A stretch of DNA of 64,000 bases from Serratia nematodiphila DZ0503SBS1 (lineage in GTDB: Bacteria; Pseudomonadota; Gammaproteobacteria; Enterobacterales; Enterobacteriaceae), in assembly GCF_000738675.1 (NCBI RefSeq), contig NZ_JPUX01000002.1, positions 124,001-188,000 of the forward strand, in the 5' to 3' direction. This document shows, in pieces, positions 35,326-43,991 of the stretch. Within the stretch, counting starts at the first letter, position 1. Every line of letters begins with the position of its first letter. Below the pieces are notes generated by a model, which saw only the letters and a list, made by a program, of their open reading frames with translations, was not told the origin of the DNA and made no database searches. Both the position numbers and the translations under genes were made by a program.

Positions 35326-36213
35326 ATGATGTCTCAGTCACAGGTATGGTTAATCACCGGCAGTTCCCGCGGCCTGGGCCAACAGCTGGCGCAGGCGGTG
35401 TTGGCCGCCGGGCACCGTCTGGTCGCCACCGCCCGTCAGCCGCAACAGCTGCAGCCGCTGGTGGAACGCTACGGCGATCGGGTCGCCACGATCGCGCTCG
35501 ACGTCACCGACGCCGCCGCCGCCGAACGCGCGGTGCGCACGGCGATTGAACGCTTCGGTCGGCTGGACGTGCTGGTCAACAACGCCGGCTACGGCAATAT
35601 CGCGCCGGTGGAGGAAGCCGATGAAGCCGATTTTCGCGCGCAGCTCGAAACCAACTTCTTCGGCGTGTTCAACGTCACCCGCGCGGCGCTGCCGATATTA
35701 CGCCGGCAGGGCAGCGGCCACATCATCCAGATCGCCACCATCGGCGCTCGCCTCGGCATTGCCGGCCTCAGCGCCTACCATACCGCCAAGTGGGCGGTCG
35801 AAGGGTTCTCCGAATCATTGGCCAAAGAGATGGCCCCCTTCGGCGTCAAGGTGACGATGGTCGAACCCGGCGGCTTCCGCACCGACTGGGCCGGTTCTTC
35901 AATGACCATTGCGCCGATCGGCGAAGCCTATCAGCCGACGCTGGGGCCGATGCTGGCCTTCCTGCAGCAGCATAACGGCAGCCAAACCGGCGATCCGGCC
36001 AAGGCGGCGCAGGCGATCCTGCAGTTGGCGGCGCTGGAAGCCCCTCCGCTACGCCTGCTGCTCGGCAGCGACGCGGTGCATATGGCGGCGCAGGTGTTGG
36101 CAGAACGCCAGGCGGAGGACGCCGCGTTTCGCGCCCTCAGTCTCAGCACCGACCACGACGACAGCTCGCCGGATCACGCCGCGATGGCGGCGGTGGTGAC
36201 GGGAAAATCCTAA
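35326..36213 (+). CDS. SDR-family oxidoreductase
   Basis: The 295-aa classical SDR has the cofactor motif TGSSRGLGQQLAQAVLAAGH near residue 11, NNAGYGN near 86 and the catalytic pair in SAYHTAKWAVEGFSESLAKE (YxxxK). It resembles the oxidoreductases that often sit beside AraC or TetR regulators. Start 35326 or 35329 follows AGGAAGG. It is followed 10 bp later by the AraC-family gene, so the two form an operon. Confidence 0.92.
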   Translation: MMSQSQVWLITGSSRGLGQQLAQAVLAAGHRLVATARQPQQLQPLVERYGDRVATIALDVTDAAAAERAVRTAIERFGRLDVLVNNAGYGNIAPVEEADEADFRAQLETNFFGVFNVTRAALPILRRQGSGHIIQIATIGARLGIAGLSAYHTAKWAVEGFSESLAKEMAPFGVKVTMVEPGGFRTDWAGSSMTIAPIGEAYQPTLGPMLAFLQQHNGSQTGDPAKAAQAILQLAALEAPPLRLLLGSDAVHMAAQVLAERQAEDAAFRALSLSTDHDDSSPDHAAMAAVVTGKS

Positions 36214-36223
36214 GGAGCCCGCA

Positions 36224-37249
36224 TTGAGCAGCGATCAAATTCCGGTTTCCGGCGCGCTGGCGGTACACCTGGCGGCGCAGGGCGTCGATATTGAGCAGCT
36301 CGGCCGATTGGCCGGGTTGCCCGCCGGGCTGTTCGGCGAACGGCGCGACAAGATTAAACTCACTACGCAACAATTCTTCTCTCTTTGGCGCAGTCTGCCG
36401 CAGTTGAACGACGATCCCGCCTTCGGTCTGCGTCTGGGCGGCGAGGCGGCGCCGGAACACTATGACATTGCCTTGGTCGCCGCGTTGCATTCCGCCACGC
36501 TGGGCGAAGCATTGCAAAAGGTGGCGCGCTATAAACGGCTGGTTTGCCCGGAAGAGCTGATGCTGGTGGAAGACGGCGACAGCATGCGCCTGCACACCCG
36601 CTGGACCATGAGCGAGGGCCACGCGCCGGCGCTGCTGATCGACGCCATGTTCGCCGCCATCACGGCCCTGTGTCGGCGCGGCACCGGCTTGCCCCTGCAG
36701 CCGCAGGCGATCGAATTGACCCGGCGAGCGGACGCCGCCTCACCGCTGGCGCGCTATTTCGGCTGCCCGGTGACATTCAACGCCCCGCTGGACGTGCTGG
36801 TGTTCGATCGCGCGTTGATGCGTCAACCCTTCGTCACCTACAACCAGGCCATGCTGGCGGTGCTGCTGCCTGGGCTGGAGGCGGAGCTGGCCAAATCTCA
36901 GTCGGCGCACGATCTGCCCACGCAGGTGATGGCGATCCTCAGCCGCAGCATGCGCGGCCAGCGCCCCAGCGTCAACAGCGTGGCCGCTGAACTCTATCTC
37001 AGCCCGCGCACGCTGCAGCGCCGCTTGCAACAGCACGGCTACAGCTACCAGCAATTGTTGGACAAAACCCGCCACCGCACCGCCTGCCGGCTGTTGGCGG
37101 AAACCGACCTTGAACCGGGCGAAATCGCCTTTGTGCTGGGATTCGAAGAGCTGAATTCGTTCAGCCGCGCCTTTATTCAGTGGGAAACGCTGACGCCCAG
37201 CCGCTGGCGCACGCAGCGCGCCGCCGGCCAGTGGGAGAACAGAGCATGA
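36224..37249 (+). CDS. AraC-family regulator with arabinose_bd-type sensor
   Basis: The 341-aa protein has a long N-terminal Arabinose_bd/OruR-like sensor region (about 1-230) and a C-terminal AraC DNA-binding domain (SVNSVAAELYLSPRTLQRRL, then DLEPGEIAFVLGFEELNSFS, RAFIQWETLTPSRWR). It starts at TTG 36224 with AAGGAG six bases before it. Its stop overlaps the ATG of the next gene (ATGA). It probably controls the flanking SDR and Rossmann-fold genes. Confidence 0.9.
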   Translation: MSSDQIPVSGALAVHLAAQGVDIEQLGRLAGLPAGLFGERRDKIKLTTQQFFSLWRSLPQLNDDPAFGLRLGGEAAPEHYDIALVAALHSATLGEALQKVARYKRLVCPEELMLVEDGDSMRLHTRWTMSEGHAPALLIDAMFAAITALCRRGTGLPLQPQAIELTRRADAASPLARYFGCPVTFNAPLDVLVFDRALMRQPFVTYNQAMLAVLLPGLEAELAKSQSAHDLPTQVMAILSRSMRGQRPSVNSVAAELYLSPRTLQRRLQQHGYSYQQLLDKTRHRTACRLLAETDLEPGEIAFVLGFEELNSFSRAFIQWETLTPSRWRTQRAAGQWENRA

Positions 37250-37926
37250 AAGTGATGATTTTCGGCGCCAGCGGCATGGTGGGCCAGGGCGCACTGCGGG
37301 AATGCCTGCGCGATCCGCGCGTCAGCGAAGTGCTCAGCATCGGCCGAAGCCCGTTGGCCCAGAGCCACGCCAAACTGCGCCAGCTTTCTGTGCCCGATCT
37401 GCGTGATCTGTCGGCGCTGGAGCCGCAGCTCGCCGGCTACGACGCCTGCTTCTTCTGCCTGGGGATTTCGTCCTCCGGCCTGAGTGAAGCTGAATATCGC
37501 GCGGTGACTTACGATCTGACGCTGGCCGCCGCCCGCCCGTTGGCGACGCTGAATCCGTCGATGGTCTTCGTCTACGTCTCCGGCCTCGGCACCGACAGCA
37601 GCGAACGCGGCCGCAGCATGTGGGCCAGGGTCAAGGGTGCCACCGAAAACGCGCTGCTGGCGCTGCCGTTCCACGCGGTGATGTTCCGCCCTGGCGCCAT
37701 TGTGCCGCTGCACGGCATTCGCTCCAAAACCCGCCTCTACGATCTGGCCTATCGGCTATTCAAGCCGCTGTGGCTCGGCGCATTGCGGCTGTTTCCCGCC
37801 CGGGTAAGCAGCACCGAACGAATAGGGCGGGCGATGCTGGCGGTGGCGCGACGGGAAAGCGCGCTGCGCATCATCGAACCGGCGCAGATCAACCGGCTGG
37901 CGGCATCCTGCAACAACGGGGGTTAA
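37246..37926 (+). CDS. NAD(P)-binding Rossmann-fold (atypical SDR) protein
   Basis: The 226-aa protein has an N-terminal MKVMIFGASGMVGQGALREC dinucleotide-binding motif and resembles NAD-dependent epimerase/oxidoreductase-like proteins (ACFFCLGISSSGLSEAEYRA, then VFVYVSGLGTDSSERGRSMW). Its start overlaps the AraC-family stop by 4 bp. The last 4 bp overlap the end of the convergent NUDIX gene. The substrate is unknown. Confidence 0.85.
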   Translation: MKVMIFGASGMVGQGALRECLRDPRVSEVLSIGRSPLAQSHAKLRQLSVPDLRDLSALEPQLAGYDACFFCLGISSSGLSEAEYRAVTYDLTLAAARPLATLNPSMVFVYVSGLGTDSSERGRSMWARVKGATENALLALPFHAVMFRPGAIVPLHGIRSKTRLYDLAYRLFKPLWLGALRLFPARVSSTERIGRAMLAVARRESALRIIEPAQINRLAASCNNGG

Positions 37927-38345
37927 CCACCCTGCCGCCAATACTCCGCCACCCGGCGGCGCAGGTGTTCGATACCCTGCGGATGGTGAATAAACTGCTC
38001 CACCGGCATCATCCGCCAACGCTGCCCCTCGTCGCCGAAACGTATGGCGGCGATCTGCACCGGAGTGATCATCCCGGCCATGAACCAGGTCGGCGGATAG
38101 CCGGGCAAAATGCCGTCGTAGCGCCGCCGCCAGACAACCTGACGTTCGGCGATCGCCACGCCGAACTCTTCCTGCGTCTCCCGCTGCACGCACTGCAGCG
38201 GCGTTTCGCCGTTTTCCCGCCCGCCGCCGGGCAGATCCCACAGGCCGGGCCACGGAATGCCCGGTTTATCGTCCCGTTGGTAAACCAGCAGGAAACCATC
38301 GCACAGCAGCGCGATCTTGGCCCCGCCAAACGCCTCGTCCGTCAT
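37923..38345 (-). CDS. NUDIX hydrolase
   Basis: The 140-aa protein contains the Nudix box GGGRENGETPLQCVQRETQE followed by EFGVAI (about residues 39-65), with all catalytic Glu present. It hydrolyses nucleoside-diphosphate-linked substrates; specificity is unknown. Start 38345 (MTDEAFGGAKIALL) is chosen by family length; an upstream start at 38387 is possible. Confidence 0.88.
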   Translation of the reverse strand: MTDEAFGGAKIALLCDGFLLVYQRDDKPGIPWPGLWDLPGGGRENGETPLQCVQRETQEEFGVAIAERQVVWRRRYDGILPGYPPTWFMAGMITPVQIAAIRFGDEGQRWRMMPVEQFIHHPQGIEHLRRRVAEYWRQGG

Positions 38346-38411
38346 GATTTTTCCGCTCCCTGCCCATTGCCTTTGACTGAACATCATACTTCATCCCCGC
38401 GCGGCCTGGTG

Positions 38412-38433
38412 TATAGTGAAAATCCGTTTTCAC
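38412..38433 (+). promoter_or_regulatory. -10 element and palindrome upstream of sseA
   Basis: TATAGT (38412-38417) overlaps a perfect 7-bp inverted repeat with a 4-base spacer: GTGAAAA (38416-38422), TCCG, TTTTCAC (38427-38433). It lies 19-40 bp before ATG 38452, so a bound protein would block initiation. No convincing -35 is seen. Confidence 0.45.
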
Positions 38434-38451
38434 AACAGGCGAACAATAACG

Positions 38452-39297
38452 ATGAACTCTCCGTTTCTGGTGACCCCTCAATGGCTTGCGCAACATATCA
38501 ACGATGAAAATCTGGTGGTGATCGACGTCCGGATGTCGCCGGTGGGGCTAACGCCGAAAAAGGACATGCTTGCCGAGTTCGAACGCGGCCATATCCCCGG
38601 CGCGGTCTATTTCGACATCGACGAAGTGGCGGACAAAAATACCGCGCTGCCGCACATGTTGCCGACGGCGGCGGAGTTTGGCGCGGCGGTGGGCAAGCTG
38701 GGCATCAGCGAGCGCGATACCCTGGTGATTTACGATGAGGGTAACCAGTTCTCCGCGCCGCGCGGCTGGTGGACCTTCCGCAATTTCGGCGCCCAGCATG
38801 TTTACGTACTGGACGAAGGGCTGAACGGCTGGACGGCGCAGGGCCAGGCGCTGGCAACCGGCCCGGCGCAGCCTGAACCGCAGGCGTTCAACGCCCGGTT
38901 CAACGCCGACGCGGTGGTGGATATGCGGCAAGTGGAACAGGCGTTAGGCACGCCGGTGCAAATTCTCGACGCGCGCGCCGCGCCGCGCTTTTATGCCGAA
39001 GCGCCGGAGCCGCGCCCCGGCCTGCACCGCGGCCACATTCCCGGCAGCATCAACATTCCGTACGGCGAGCTGCTGGAAAACGGCCGCTTCAAATCGCTGG
39101 AGGCGCTGCGCCAAACCTTCAGCGACAAGGGCGTGGATATCAACGGCCCGATCATCACCAGCTGCGGCTCCGGCGTGACGGCGGCGGTGCTGGCGTTCGG
39201 CCTGCTGTCGCTCGGCGCCCCGCAGGTCAAGCTGTATGACGGCGCCTGGAGCGAATGGGGCCAGCTGAGCGGCAAACAGCCCATCGCCAAAGATTAG
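38452..39297 (+). CDS. sseA: 3-mercaptopyruvate sulfurtransferase SseA
   Basis: The 281-aa protein, the same length as E. coli SseA, has two rhodanese domains. The C-terminal active-site loop CGSGVTAAVL (TSCGSGVTA) is the mercaptopyruvate-type signature, and RGHIPGSINIPYGEL and FERGHIPGAVYFDIDEVADK mark the two rhodanese motifs. It transfers sulfur from 3-mercaptopyruvate to thiols or cyanide. Its last 4 bp overlap the LysR gene that runs toward it. Confidence 0.95.
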   Translation: MNSPFLVTPQWLAQHINDENLVVIDVRMSPVGLTPKKDMLAEFERGHIPGAVYFDIDEVADKNTALPHMLPTAAEFGAAVGKLGISERDTLVIYDEGNQFSAPRGWWTFRNFGAQHVYVLDEGLNGWTAQGQALATGPAQPEPQAFNARFNADAVVDMRQVEQALGTPVQILDARAAPRFYAEAPEPRPGLHRGHIPGSINIPYGELLENGRFKSLEALRQTFSDKGVDINGPIITSCGSGVTAAVLAFGLLSLGAPQVKLYDGAWSEWGQLSGKQPIAKD

Positions 39298-40163
39298 GTT
39301 TCGATCCGCTCGACCACGATCTGCGCCAGCCGCTGCACGGCGGCTGAAGGCTGATCCTCGGCGCGGTGCAGCACCACGCCGAGCTGGCCGAGAACGGGCA
39401 GCAGTTCGGGCGCCAACGGTGACAGGCCGGGCGGCAAACCCGCCGCCGTGCGCACCGTGACGCCCAACCCGGCGCTCACCGCCGCCCAAACGCCGTTCAG
39501 GCTGCGGCTGGTAAAGGCGATGCGCCAGGGAATGCCGGCGCGATCCAGCGCCTGCGTCGCCGCGCTGCGCATCAGACAGGGTGCGTCGAACATCACCAAC
39601 GGCAACGGCTCATCCCCTTCTCGCCACGGCGCCAGCGCGAAGCCGGGCGAGGCGATCCAGTGCAACTGCCGCTGCCCCAGCGCCTGATGAAACGGCGTGC
39701 TCAGACCGCCGTCCCACGCCAGCGACAGATCCAGCTGGCCTTTCAGCACCCAGTCGATCAGCTCGGCATTGCGGGCGATGCGCGCCTCGATGCGCACCTT
39801 CGGATTGGCGCGCGCAAAGCTGCCCAACACCTGCGGCAGAAACGTCTCGCCGAAATCCTCCTGCAGCCCCAGCCGCACCGTGCCCTGCAGATCCAACCCG
39901 CGCACCGCGGCGGCGGCTTCGTCATTAAGCTCCAGCAGGCGGCGCGCGTAACCGAGCAGGGTTTCCCCCGCCTCGGTCATCACCATGCCGCGTCCGGCCT
40001 TGCGCAGGATCGGCGCGCCGACCTGCTGCTCCAGCTTTTTCAGGTGAGCGCTGACCGCCGACGTCGAACGCCCCAGCCTTTCCGCCGCCTTGGCGAAGCT
40101 GCCCAGCTCGACGCCGGTGACGAAGCTGCGCAAATCCTCGAGATCGAACGTGATTCGCCCCAT
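39294..40163 (-). CDS. LysR-family transcriptional regulator
   Basis: The 289-aa protein has the HTH LEDLRSFVTGVELGSFAKAA, then RSTSAVSAHLKKLEQQVGAP, and a LysR effector domain (ARNAELIDWVLKGQLDLSLA). Start 40163 (MGRITFDLEDL) is supported by AGGA eight bases upstream; 40172 and further starts have no RBS. It is divergent from the DUF4865 gene (105 bp), a common pairing, and probably controls it. Confidence 0.9.
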   Translation of the reverse strand: MGRITFDLEDLRSFVTGVELGSFAKAAERLGRSTSAVSAHLKKLEQQVGAPILRKAGRGMVMTEAGETLLGYARRLLELNDEAAAAVRGLDLQGTVRLGLQEDFGETFLPQVLGSFARANPKVRIEARIARNAELIDWVLKGQLDLSLAWDGGLSTPFHQALGQRQLHWIASPGFALAPWREGDEPLPLVMFDAPCLMRSAATQALDRAGIPWRIAFTSRSLNGVWAAVSAGLGVTVRTAAGLPPGLSPLAPELLPVLGQLGVVLHRAEDQPSAAVQRLAQIVVERIET

Positions 40164-40268
40164 GCTGACCATCCTGATTTTCTGAACCATCAATCAAAAT
40201 AATACCGATTTTACTGATAAAGATGGCGTGTCACGCTCTCCCGGTCAATGTCTTTGCGGAGAATCCTT

Positions 40269-40838
40269 ATGCTCGCGATGCAATACCGTTTCACCCTGCC
40301 CGCCGATTACGACATGGCGATCGTCCGCCGCCGCATCGCCGATTTCGGCCATCGGCTCGACGCCTGCCCGCAGCTGATCGTCAAAGCCTATCTGTACGCG
40401 CAGCGCAGCGAAGGCAGCGCCGAAAATCTCTACGCTCCCTTCTACCTGTGGAACAGCAGCGCCGGCATGAACGATTTCCTGGCCGGCGAAGGTTTCAGAG
40501 GCCTCAGCCAGGCGTTCGGCTGGCCGCGCGTCAATCATTGGCTGCCGTGGCTGACGCATTTCGATCGCCCTCATCTGGCCGAGGCCGCCTGGGCAACCTG
40601 CCAGGAACAGGCCATCATCCCCTACAGCGATCTGCCTGCATTGCGTCGGCAACAGCAGGCGGCGCCCGGCGCGCTGGCCTCCATCGTGGCGTTCGACCCC
40701 GCCGAGTGGCGGTTAGTGCGGCTGGATTTATGGCGTGAACCGCCGCAGGTAGGGCCGCAAAACGGCCAGCTGTTCCGCGTCGGCCATCTGTCCGCCCCCT
40801 TTGACCACACTGCGCCGCGGGTTGACAGCCAAACTTGA
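40269..40838 (+). CDS. DUF4865 family protein
   Basis: The 189-aa protein (starting MLAMQYRFTLPADYDMAIVR) matches the DUF4865 pattern, with the conserved aromatic-rich centre NLYAPFYLWNSSAGMNDFLA and QAFGWPRVNHW. It belongs to a family related to the dimeric alpha-beta barrel fold, without known function. GGAG lies eight bases before ATG 40269. Its stop codon overlaps the Fur box of the next gene. Confidence 0.8.
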   Translation: MLAMQYRFTLPADYDMAIVRRRIADFGHRLDACPQLIVKAYLYAQRSEGSAENLYAPFYLWNSSAGMNDFLAGEGFRGLSQAFGWPRVNHWLPWLTHFDRPHLAEAAWATCQEQAIIPYSDLPALRRQQQAAPGALASIVAFDPAEWRLVRLDLWREPPQVGPQNGQLFRVGHLSAPFDHTAPRVDSQT

Positions 40839-40855
40839 TATTGATAATCATTATC
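40822..40855 (+). promoter_or_regulatory. Fur-box promoter of the FAD oxygenase gene
   Basis: A perfect -35 TTGACA (40822-40827) is followed after 15 bp by GATAAT (40843-40848). Overlapping this -10, bases 40837-40855 match the 19-bp Fur consensus at 18 of 19 positions (mismatch at the fifth base). This is the layout of an iron-repressed promoter. It lies 60 bp before ATG 40915. Confidence 0.85.
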
Positions 40856-40914
40856 AACACTAAACGTTCACTTGCGGCTCACGGGATGCGGGCCGCTCTC
40901 CGGGGTCAACCACC

Positions 40915-42150
40915 ATGCCGTCATCACCGATCACACCTTACGCCACCACCTGCTGCATCGTGGGGGGTGGCCCCGCCGGGCTGATGCTCGGCTATCTGCT
41001 GGCGCGGGCGGGGATCGACGTGACGGTGCTGGAGAAGCACGCCGACTTTCTGCGTGATTTTCGCGGTGACACCATTCACCCGTCGACGCTGGAAGTCATG
41101 CATCAGCTGGGCCTGCTCGACGAACTGCTGACGTTGCCGCACCAACGCGCGGAATCCCTGCATGCCGAAGTCGCCGGCCGCGACATCAAACTGGCGGATT
41201 TCAGCCGCCTGCCGACGCGCTGCAAATTTATCGCCTTTATGCCGCAGTGGGAGTTTCTCAACTTTTTGGCGCAGCAGGCCGCCGCCTTCCCCCATTTCAG
41301 GCTGCTCACCTCGACGCAGGTTCATAAGCTGCTGTATGACCGCGGCCAGGTATGCGGCGTGCTGGCCGACGCGCCGGAGGGCCCGATCCGCGTGCGCAGC
41401 CGGCTGGTGATCGGCACCGACGGCCGCAACTCGGTGGTGCGCGAGCAGGCGGCGCTCAGCAGCCGCTCCTTCGGCGCCCCGCGCGACGTCTTGTGGATGA
41501 AACTCAGCAAGCAGCCGGGCGATCCGGCCTGGTCGATGGGCCACACCGGGCCGAAGCAAAACTTCATCATGATCGATCGCGGCGACTACTGGCAGTGCGG
41601 CTATTCGATCGACAAAGGCAGCTTCGACGCGATCCGCCGCAGCGGGCTGGAGAAATTTTTGCTGCACCTCGCCGAGGTGGCGCCATTCCAGGACGATCGC
41701 CTGCAGGAGATCCTCGAGTGGGATCAGGTAAAACTGCTGAGCATTCGCATCGATCGTCTGGATCGCTGGGCCAAACCGGGCGTGCTGTGCATCGGCGACG
41801 CCGCGCACGCCATGTCGCCGATCGGCGGCGTGGGCGTCAACCTGGCGATTCAGGACGCGGTGGCCGCCGCCAACGCCCTGATCCCGCCGCTGCGCCAGCA
41901 TCGGCTGCAGCTGAAGCATCTGCTGAGCGTGCAGCGCCGGCGCGAATTTCCCACCCGGGCCATCCAGTTTTTGCAGATCAAAATGAGTCAGCGTAAGCCG
42001 GGCCAGCGCCGCGCGGCGGGCGGCTCACGCCTGATCGCCCGCGTCGGCAACAGCCGCTGGCTGCCTCGCCTGTTCGGCCGCATCATCGGCCTGGGCTTTC
42101 GCCGCGAAACGCCGCGGCATCTGTCCAACGAAACCTGCCCGCCGGAATAA
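40915..42150 (+). CDS. FAD-dependent aromatic-type monooxygenase, iron regulated
   Basis: The 411-aa protein resembles the PHBH/UbiH-type class A flavin monooxygenases. It has the FAD-binding CCIVGGGPAGLMLGYLLARA near residue 13, the DG motif VIGTDGRNSVVREQA near 165 and CIGDAAHAMSPIGGVGVNLA near 295. It hydroxylates or epoxidises an aromatic or related compound. The upstream Fur box predicts expression in iron starvation. The RBS is weak. No siderophore genes lie beside it. Confidence 0.9.
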   Translation: MPSSPITPYATTCCIVGGGPAGLMLGYLLARAGIDVTVLEKHADFLRDFRGDTIHPSTLEVMHQLGLLDELLTLPHQRAESLHAEVAGRDIKLADFSRLPTRCKFIAFMPQWEFLNFLAQQAAAFPHFRLLTSTQVHKLLYDRGQVCGVLADAPEGPIRVRSRLVIGTDGRNSVVREQAALSSRSFGAPRDVLWMKLSKQPGDPAWSMGHTGPKQNFIMIDRGDYWQCGYSIDKGSFDAIRRSGLEKFLLHLAEVAPFQDDRLQEILEWDQVKLLSIRIDRLDRWAKPGVLCIGDAAHAMSPIGGVGVNLAIQDAVAAANALIPPLRQHRLQLKHLLSVQRRREFPTRAIQFLQIKMSQRKPGQRRAAGGSRLIARVGNSRWLPRLFGRIIGLGFRRETPRHLSNETCPPE

Positions 42151-42152
42151 CA

Positions 42153-42198
42153 TTGGTGATTTTTTCATCGCGCCGTATAATGATTGAATCGAACGATT
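42153..42198 (+). promoter_or_regulatory. promoter and operator of the Phd/ParE-type TA locus
   Basis: TTGGTG (42153-42158), 17-bp spacer and a perfect TATAAT (42176-42181) are followed by the inverted repeat AATCG-AA-CGATT (42187-42198), a likely antitoxin autoregulation site. The antitoxin ATG is at 42219. Confidence 0.6.
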
Positions 42199-42218
42199 TA
42201 ATTAACTGGAGCGATTAA

Positions 42219-42479
42219 ATGTACGCACTCACCGCGAACGAGGCCAAAACCCAATTCGGCGATTTGCTGCTCAAGGCGCAGCGTGAACCGGTGCAAATCA
42301 ATCGCAACGGCAAACCGGTCGCCGTCGTCATGTCAGTAGAAGATTACCAGGCGCTGGAAGATCTCAAATTACGCACGCTGCAGCAAAAAATCGCGCAGGC
42401 TACCGCCGAGGAAGACGCCGGTAAGGCGGTAGACGGCGATGCCTTCTTCAACCGTCTGCTCACCGATGAAACCGACTGA
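42219..42479 (+). CDS. Phd/YefM-family antitoxin
   Basis: The 86-aa protein has the Phd/YefM N-terminal DNA-binding core (MYALTANEAKTQFGDLLLKA, then QREPVQINRNGKPVAVVMSV, EDYQALEDLKL) and a C-terminal toxin-binding tail rich in Asp and Glu. It would neutralise the following ParE/RelE-type toxin and repress the promoter through the upstream dyad. The stop is one base before the toxin ATG at 42481. Confidence 0.88.
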   Translation: MYALTANEAKTQFGDLLLKAQREPVQINRNGKPVAVVMSVEDYQALEDLKLRTLQQKIAQATAEEDAGKAVDGDAFFNRLLTDETD

Positions 42480-42480
42480 G

Positions 42481-42786
42481 ATGCCCGCGTTTCGCCTCAC
42501 CCCGCAGGCGCAACAAGATCTGCTGGCTATTCGCCATTTCACCGTCGAGCACTGGGGCCAAGCGCAATCTCGCCGCTATCTTGAGCAGTTGAGAGAGGTC
42601 ATGCATCATCTGGCGGATATGCCGGAAGCGGGTAAGGCCCACTTTCACGATCTGGGCGAAGAGATACGCAGTTTTCCTTACGCCAGCCATAGGATCTATT
42701 ACCGCAGCCGCCCTGCCGGCATCACCGTTCTCGCCATTCTGCATCAGGCGATGGTGCCCCACCGGCATCTGGAACAACGGCTGTAA
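42481..42786 (+). CDS. ParE/RelE-superfamily toxin
   Basis: The 101-aa protein (starting MPAFRLTPQAQQDLLAIRHF) has the ParE core AQSRRYLEQLREVMHHLADM and EEIRSFPYASHRIYYRSRPA with conserved Tyr and Arg. It is predicted to poison DNA gyrase or, if RelE-like, translation. A start at 42466 within the antitoxin gene is possible but has no better RBS. It is intact. Confidence 0.85.
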   Translation: MPAFRLTPQAQQDLLAIRHFTVEHWGQAQSRRYLEQLREVMHHLADMPEAGKAHFHDLGEEIRSFPYASHRIYYRSRPAGITVLAILHQAMVPHRHLEQRL

Positions 42787-42810
42787 TTTTTCTTACTCAA
42801 AGGGGCACTC

Positions 42811-43323
42811 ATGTTCACCGTCCGTCAGGCATTGCTGGAAGATTTAACCCTGGTGCGCGATATCGGCATCCGCACCTATCGCGCCCACTTTGGTGAGCTG
42901 TGGCGCTACCCGCACGAGCTGGAGGCCTTTCTGGCGGAGGATTTTTCCGTCTCCGCGCTGGAACAGACGCTGCGCCAGCCCGACGTGTGCTGGCTGTTGG
43001 CCTATGAGAATGACGCCCTGGTCGGCTATGCGCGGGTGAACTTCGACAGCCTGCTGGCACCAACCGAACAAATCGGCGCAGAGCTGCAGAAAATCTATTT
43101 CCTGCCGGGCCATGCCGGCAACGGCTATGGCCAGCGCCTGTACGAACAGGTGCAGCAGCGGGCTATCGAGCGCCGGCAAAAAACGCTGTGGCTGGAGGTG
43201 CTGCAACGCAACACCCGCGCCCAACGTTTTTATCAGCGCCAGGGATTGAGCATGTGTGGCGAGACCTGCTACACCAGCGCCCAGGGCTCGATAGGCATCT
43301 GGTATATGAGCAAGGCGCTGTAA
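42811..43323 (+). CDS. GNAT-family N-acetyltransferase
   Basis: The 170-aa protein (starting MFTVRQALLEDLTLVRDIGI) has the acetyl-CoA motif PGHAGNGYGQRLYEQVQQRA near residue 97 and a final NTRAQRFYQRQGLSMCGETC block. It resembles spermidine/diamine-type or ribosomal acetyltransferases. It lies 24 bp after the toxin gene. The substrate is unknown. Confidence 0.88.
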   Translation: MFTVRQALLEDLTLVRDIGIRTYRAHFGELWRYPHELEAFLAEDFSVSALEQTLRQPDVCWLLAYENDALVGYARVNFDSLLAPTEQIGAELQKIYFLPGHAGNGYGQRLYEQVQQRAIERRQKTLWLEVLQRNTRAQRFYQRQGLSMCGETCYTSAQGSIGIWYMSKAL

Positions 43324-43344
43324 CCGAGCCTCGCTCCGCCTGCG

Positions 43345-43857
43345 TTAGCGCGGCTCCCGCTGCAACATCAGGAACAGCAAGGCAAACGCATTGGGCGCCA
43401 GGTAGATCAGCGCCCCCAGCTGCACCGCCAACGGATCCTTCTTGGCCTGCCAGGCCATGAACCAGTCGCCGGCGACCACCATAAAGCCGACGCCCCACAC
43501 CGCGATCGCGCAAAGCGCTCCCAGCATCGCCCAGGCTTTGCCCTTGGCGAAGGCGGCGTAAGGGCCTTTCAATCGCCCGATCATCAGCACCACGCCCGCG
43601 GCCGCGAATAGGCCGGCCAGCGTTTCCAGCGTGGTGATGACCGCCAACCCCAACATGCAGGCCCAGTCGGCGCGGATCGCGCGCCACATTAGCCCCGGCG
43701 TTTGATAAGTATCCTGCATGGCAAGCAGCGGCCCGACCGCATTGCGCGCGGTGCCAGCGAAATCCGCCGTATTGTTCAACAGGCTGAACAGCCCCCACAG
43801 GGCCGGAAACAGAGACAGGACGATGCAACCGAGGCGTGACACAGTGATTTCGTTCAT
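43345..43857 (-). CDS. DUF2165 inner-membrane protein
   Basis: The 170-aa protein has four hydrophobic segments and matches DUF2165 by GPLLAMQDTYQTPGLMWRAI near residue 42 and FMVVAGDWFMAWQAKKDP near the end. The function is unknown. It is convergent with the GNAT gene and divergent from the second TA locus. Confidence 0.85.
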   Translation of the reverse strand: MNEITVSRLGCIVLSLFPALWGLFSLLNNTADFAGTARNAVGPLLAMQDTYQTPGLMWRAIRADWACMLGLAVITTLETLAGLFAAAGVVLMIGRLKGPYAAFAKGKAWAMLGALCAIAVWGVGFMVVAGDWFMAWQAKKDPLAVQLGALIYLAPNAFALLFLMLQREPR

Positions 43858-43939
43858 GGTTATCCTTAATGAATAAACGAGTGGCTCCCGTCCTCATGAC
43901 GGGACCGCTATTGAGATCCTGATAGTTTGACGTGCACAA

Positions 43940-43958
43940 TGTAAGAACTAATCTTACA
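43940..43958. promoter_or_regulatory. ParD operator
   Basis: TGTAAGA-ACTAA-TCTTACA is a perfect 7-bp inverted repeat 34 bp before the parD start. TTGACG (43927-43932) upstream could be a -35. Autorepression by the CopG-type antitoxin is inferred. Confidence 0.55.
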
Positions 43959-43991
43959 ATGACGCAGCATAGCCGAAAGTGAGGAGGAACA

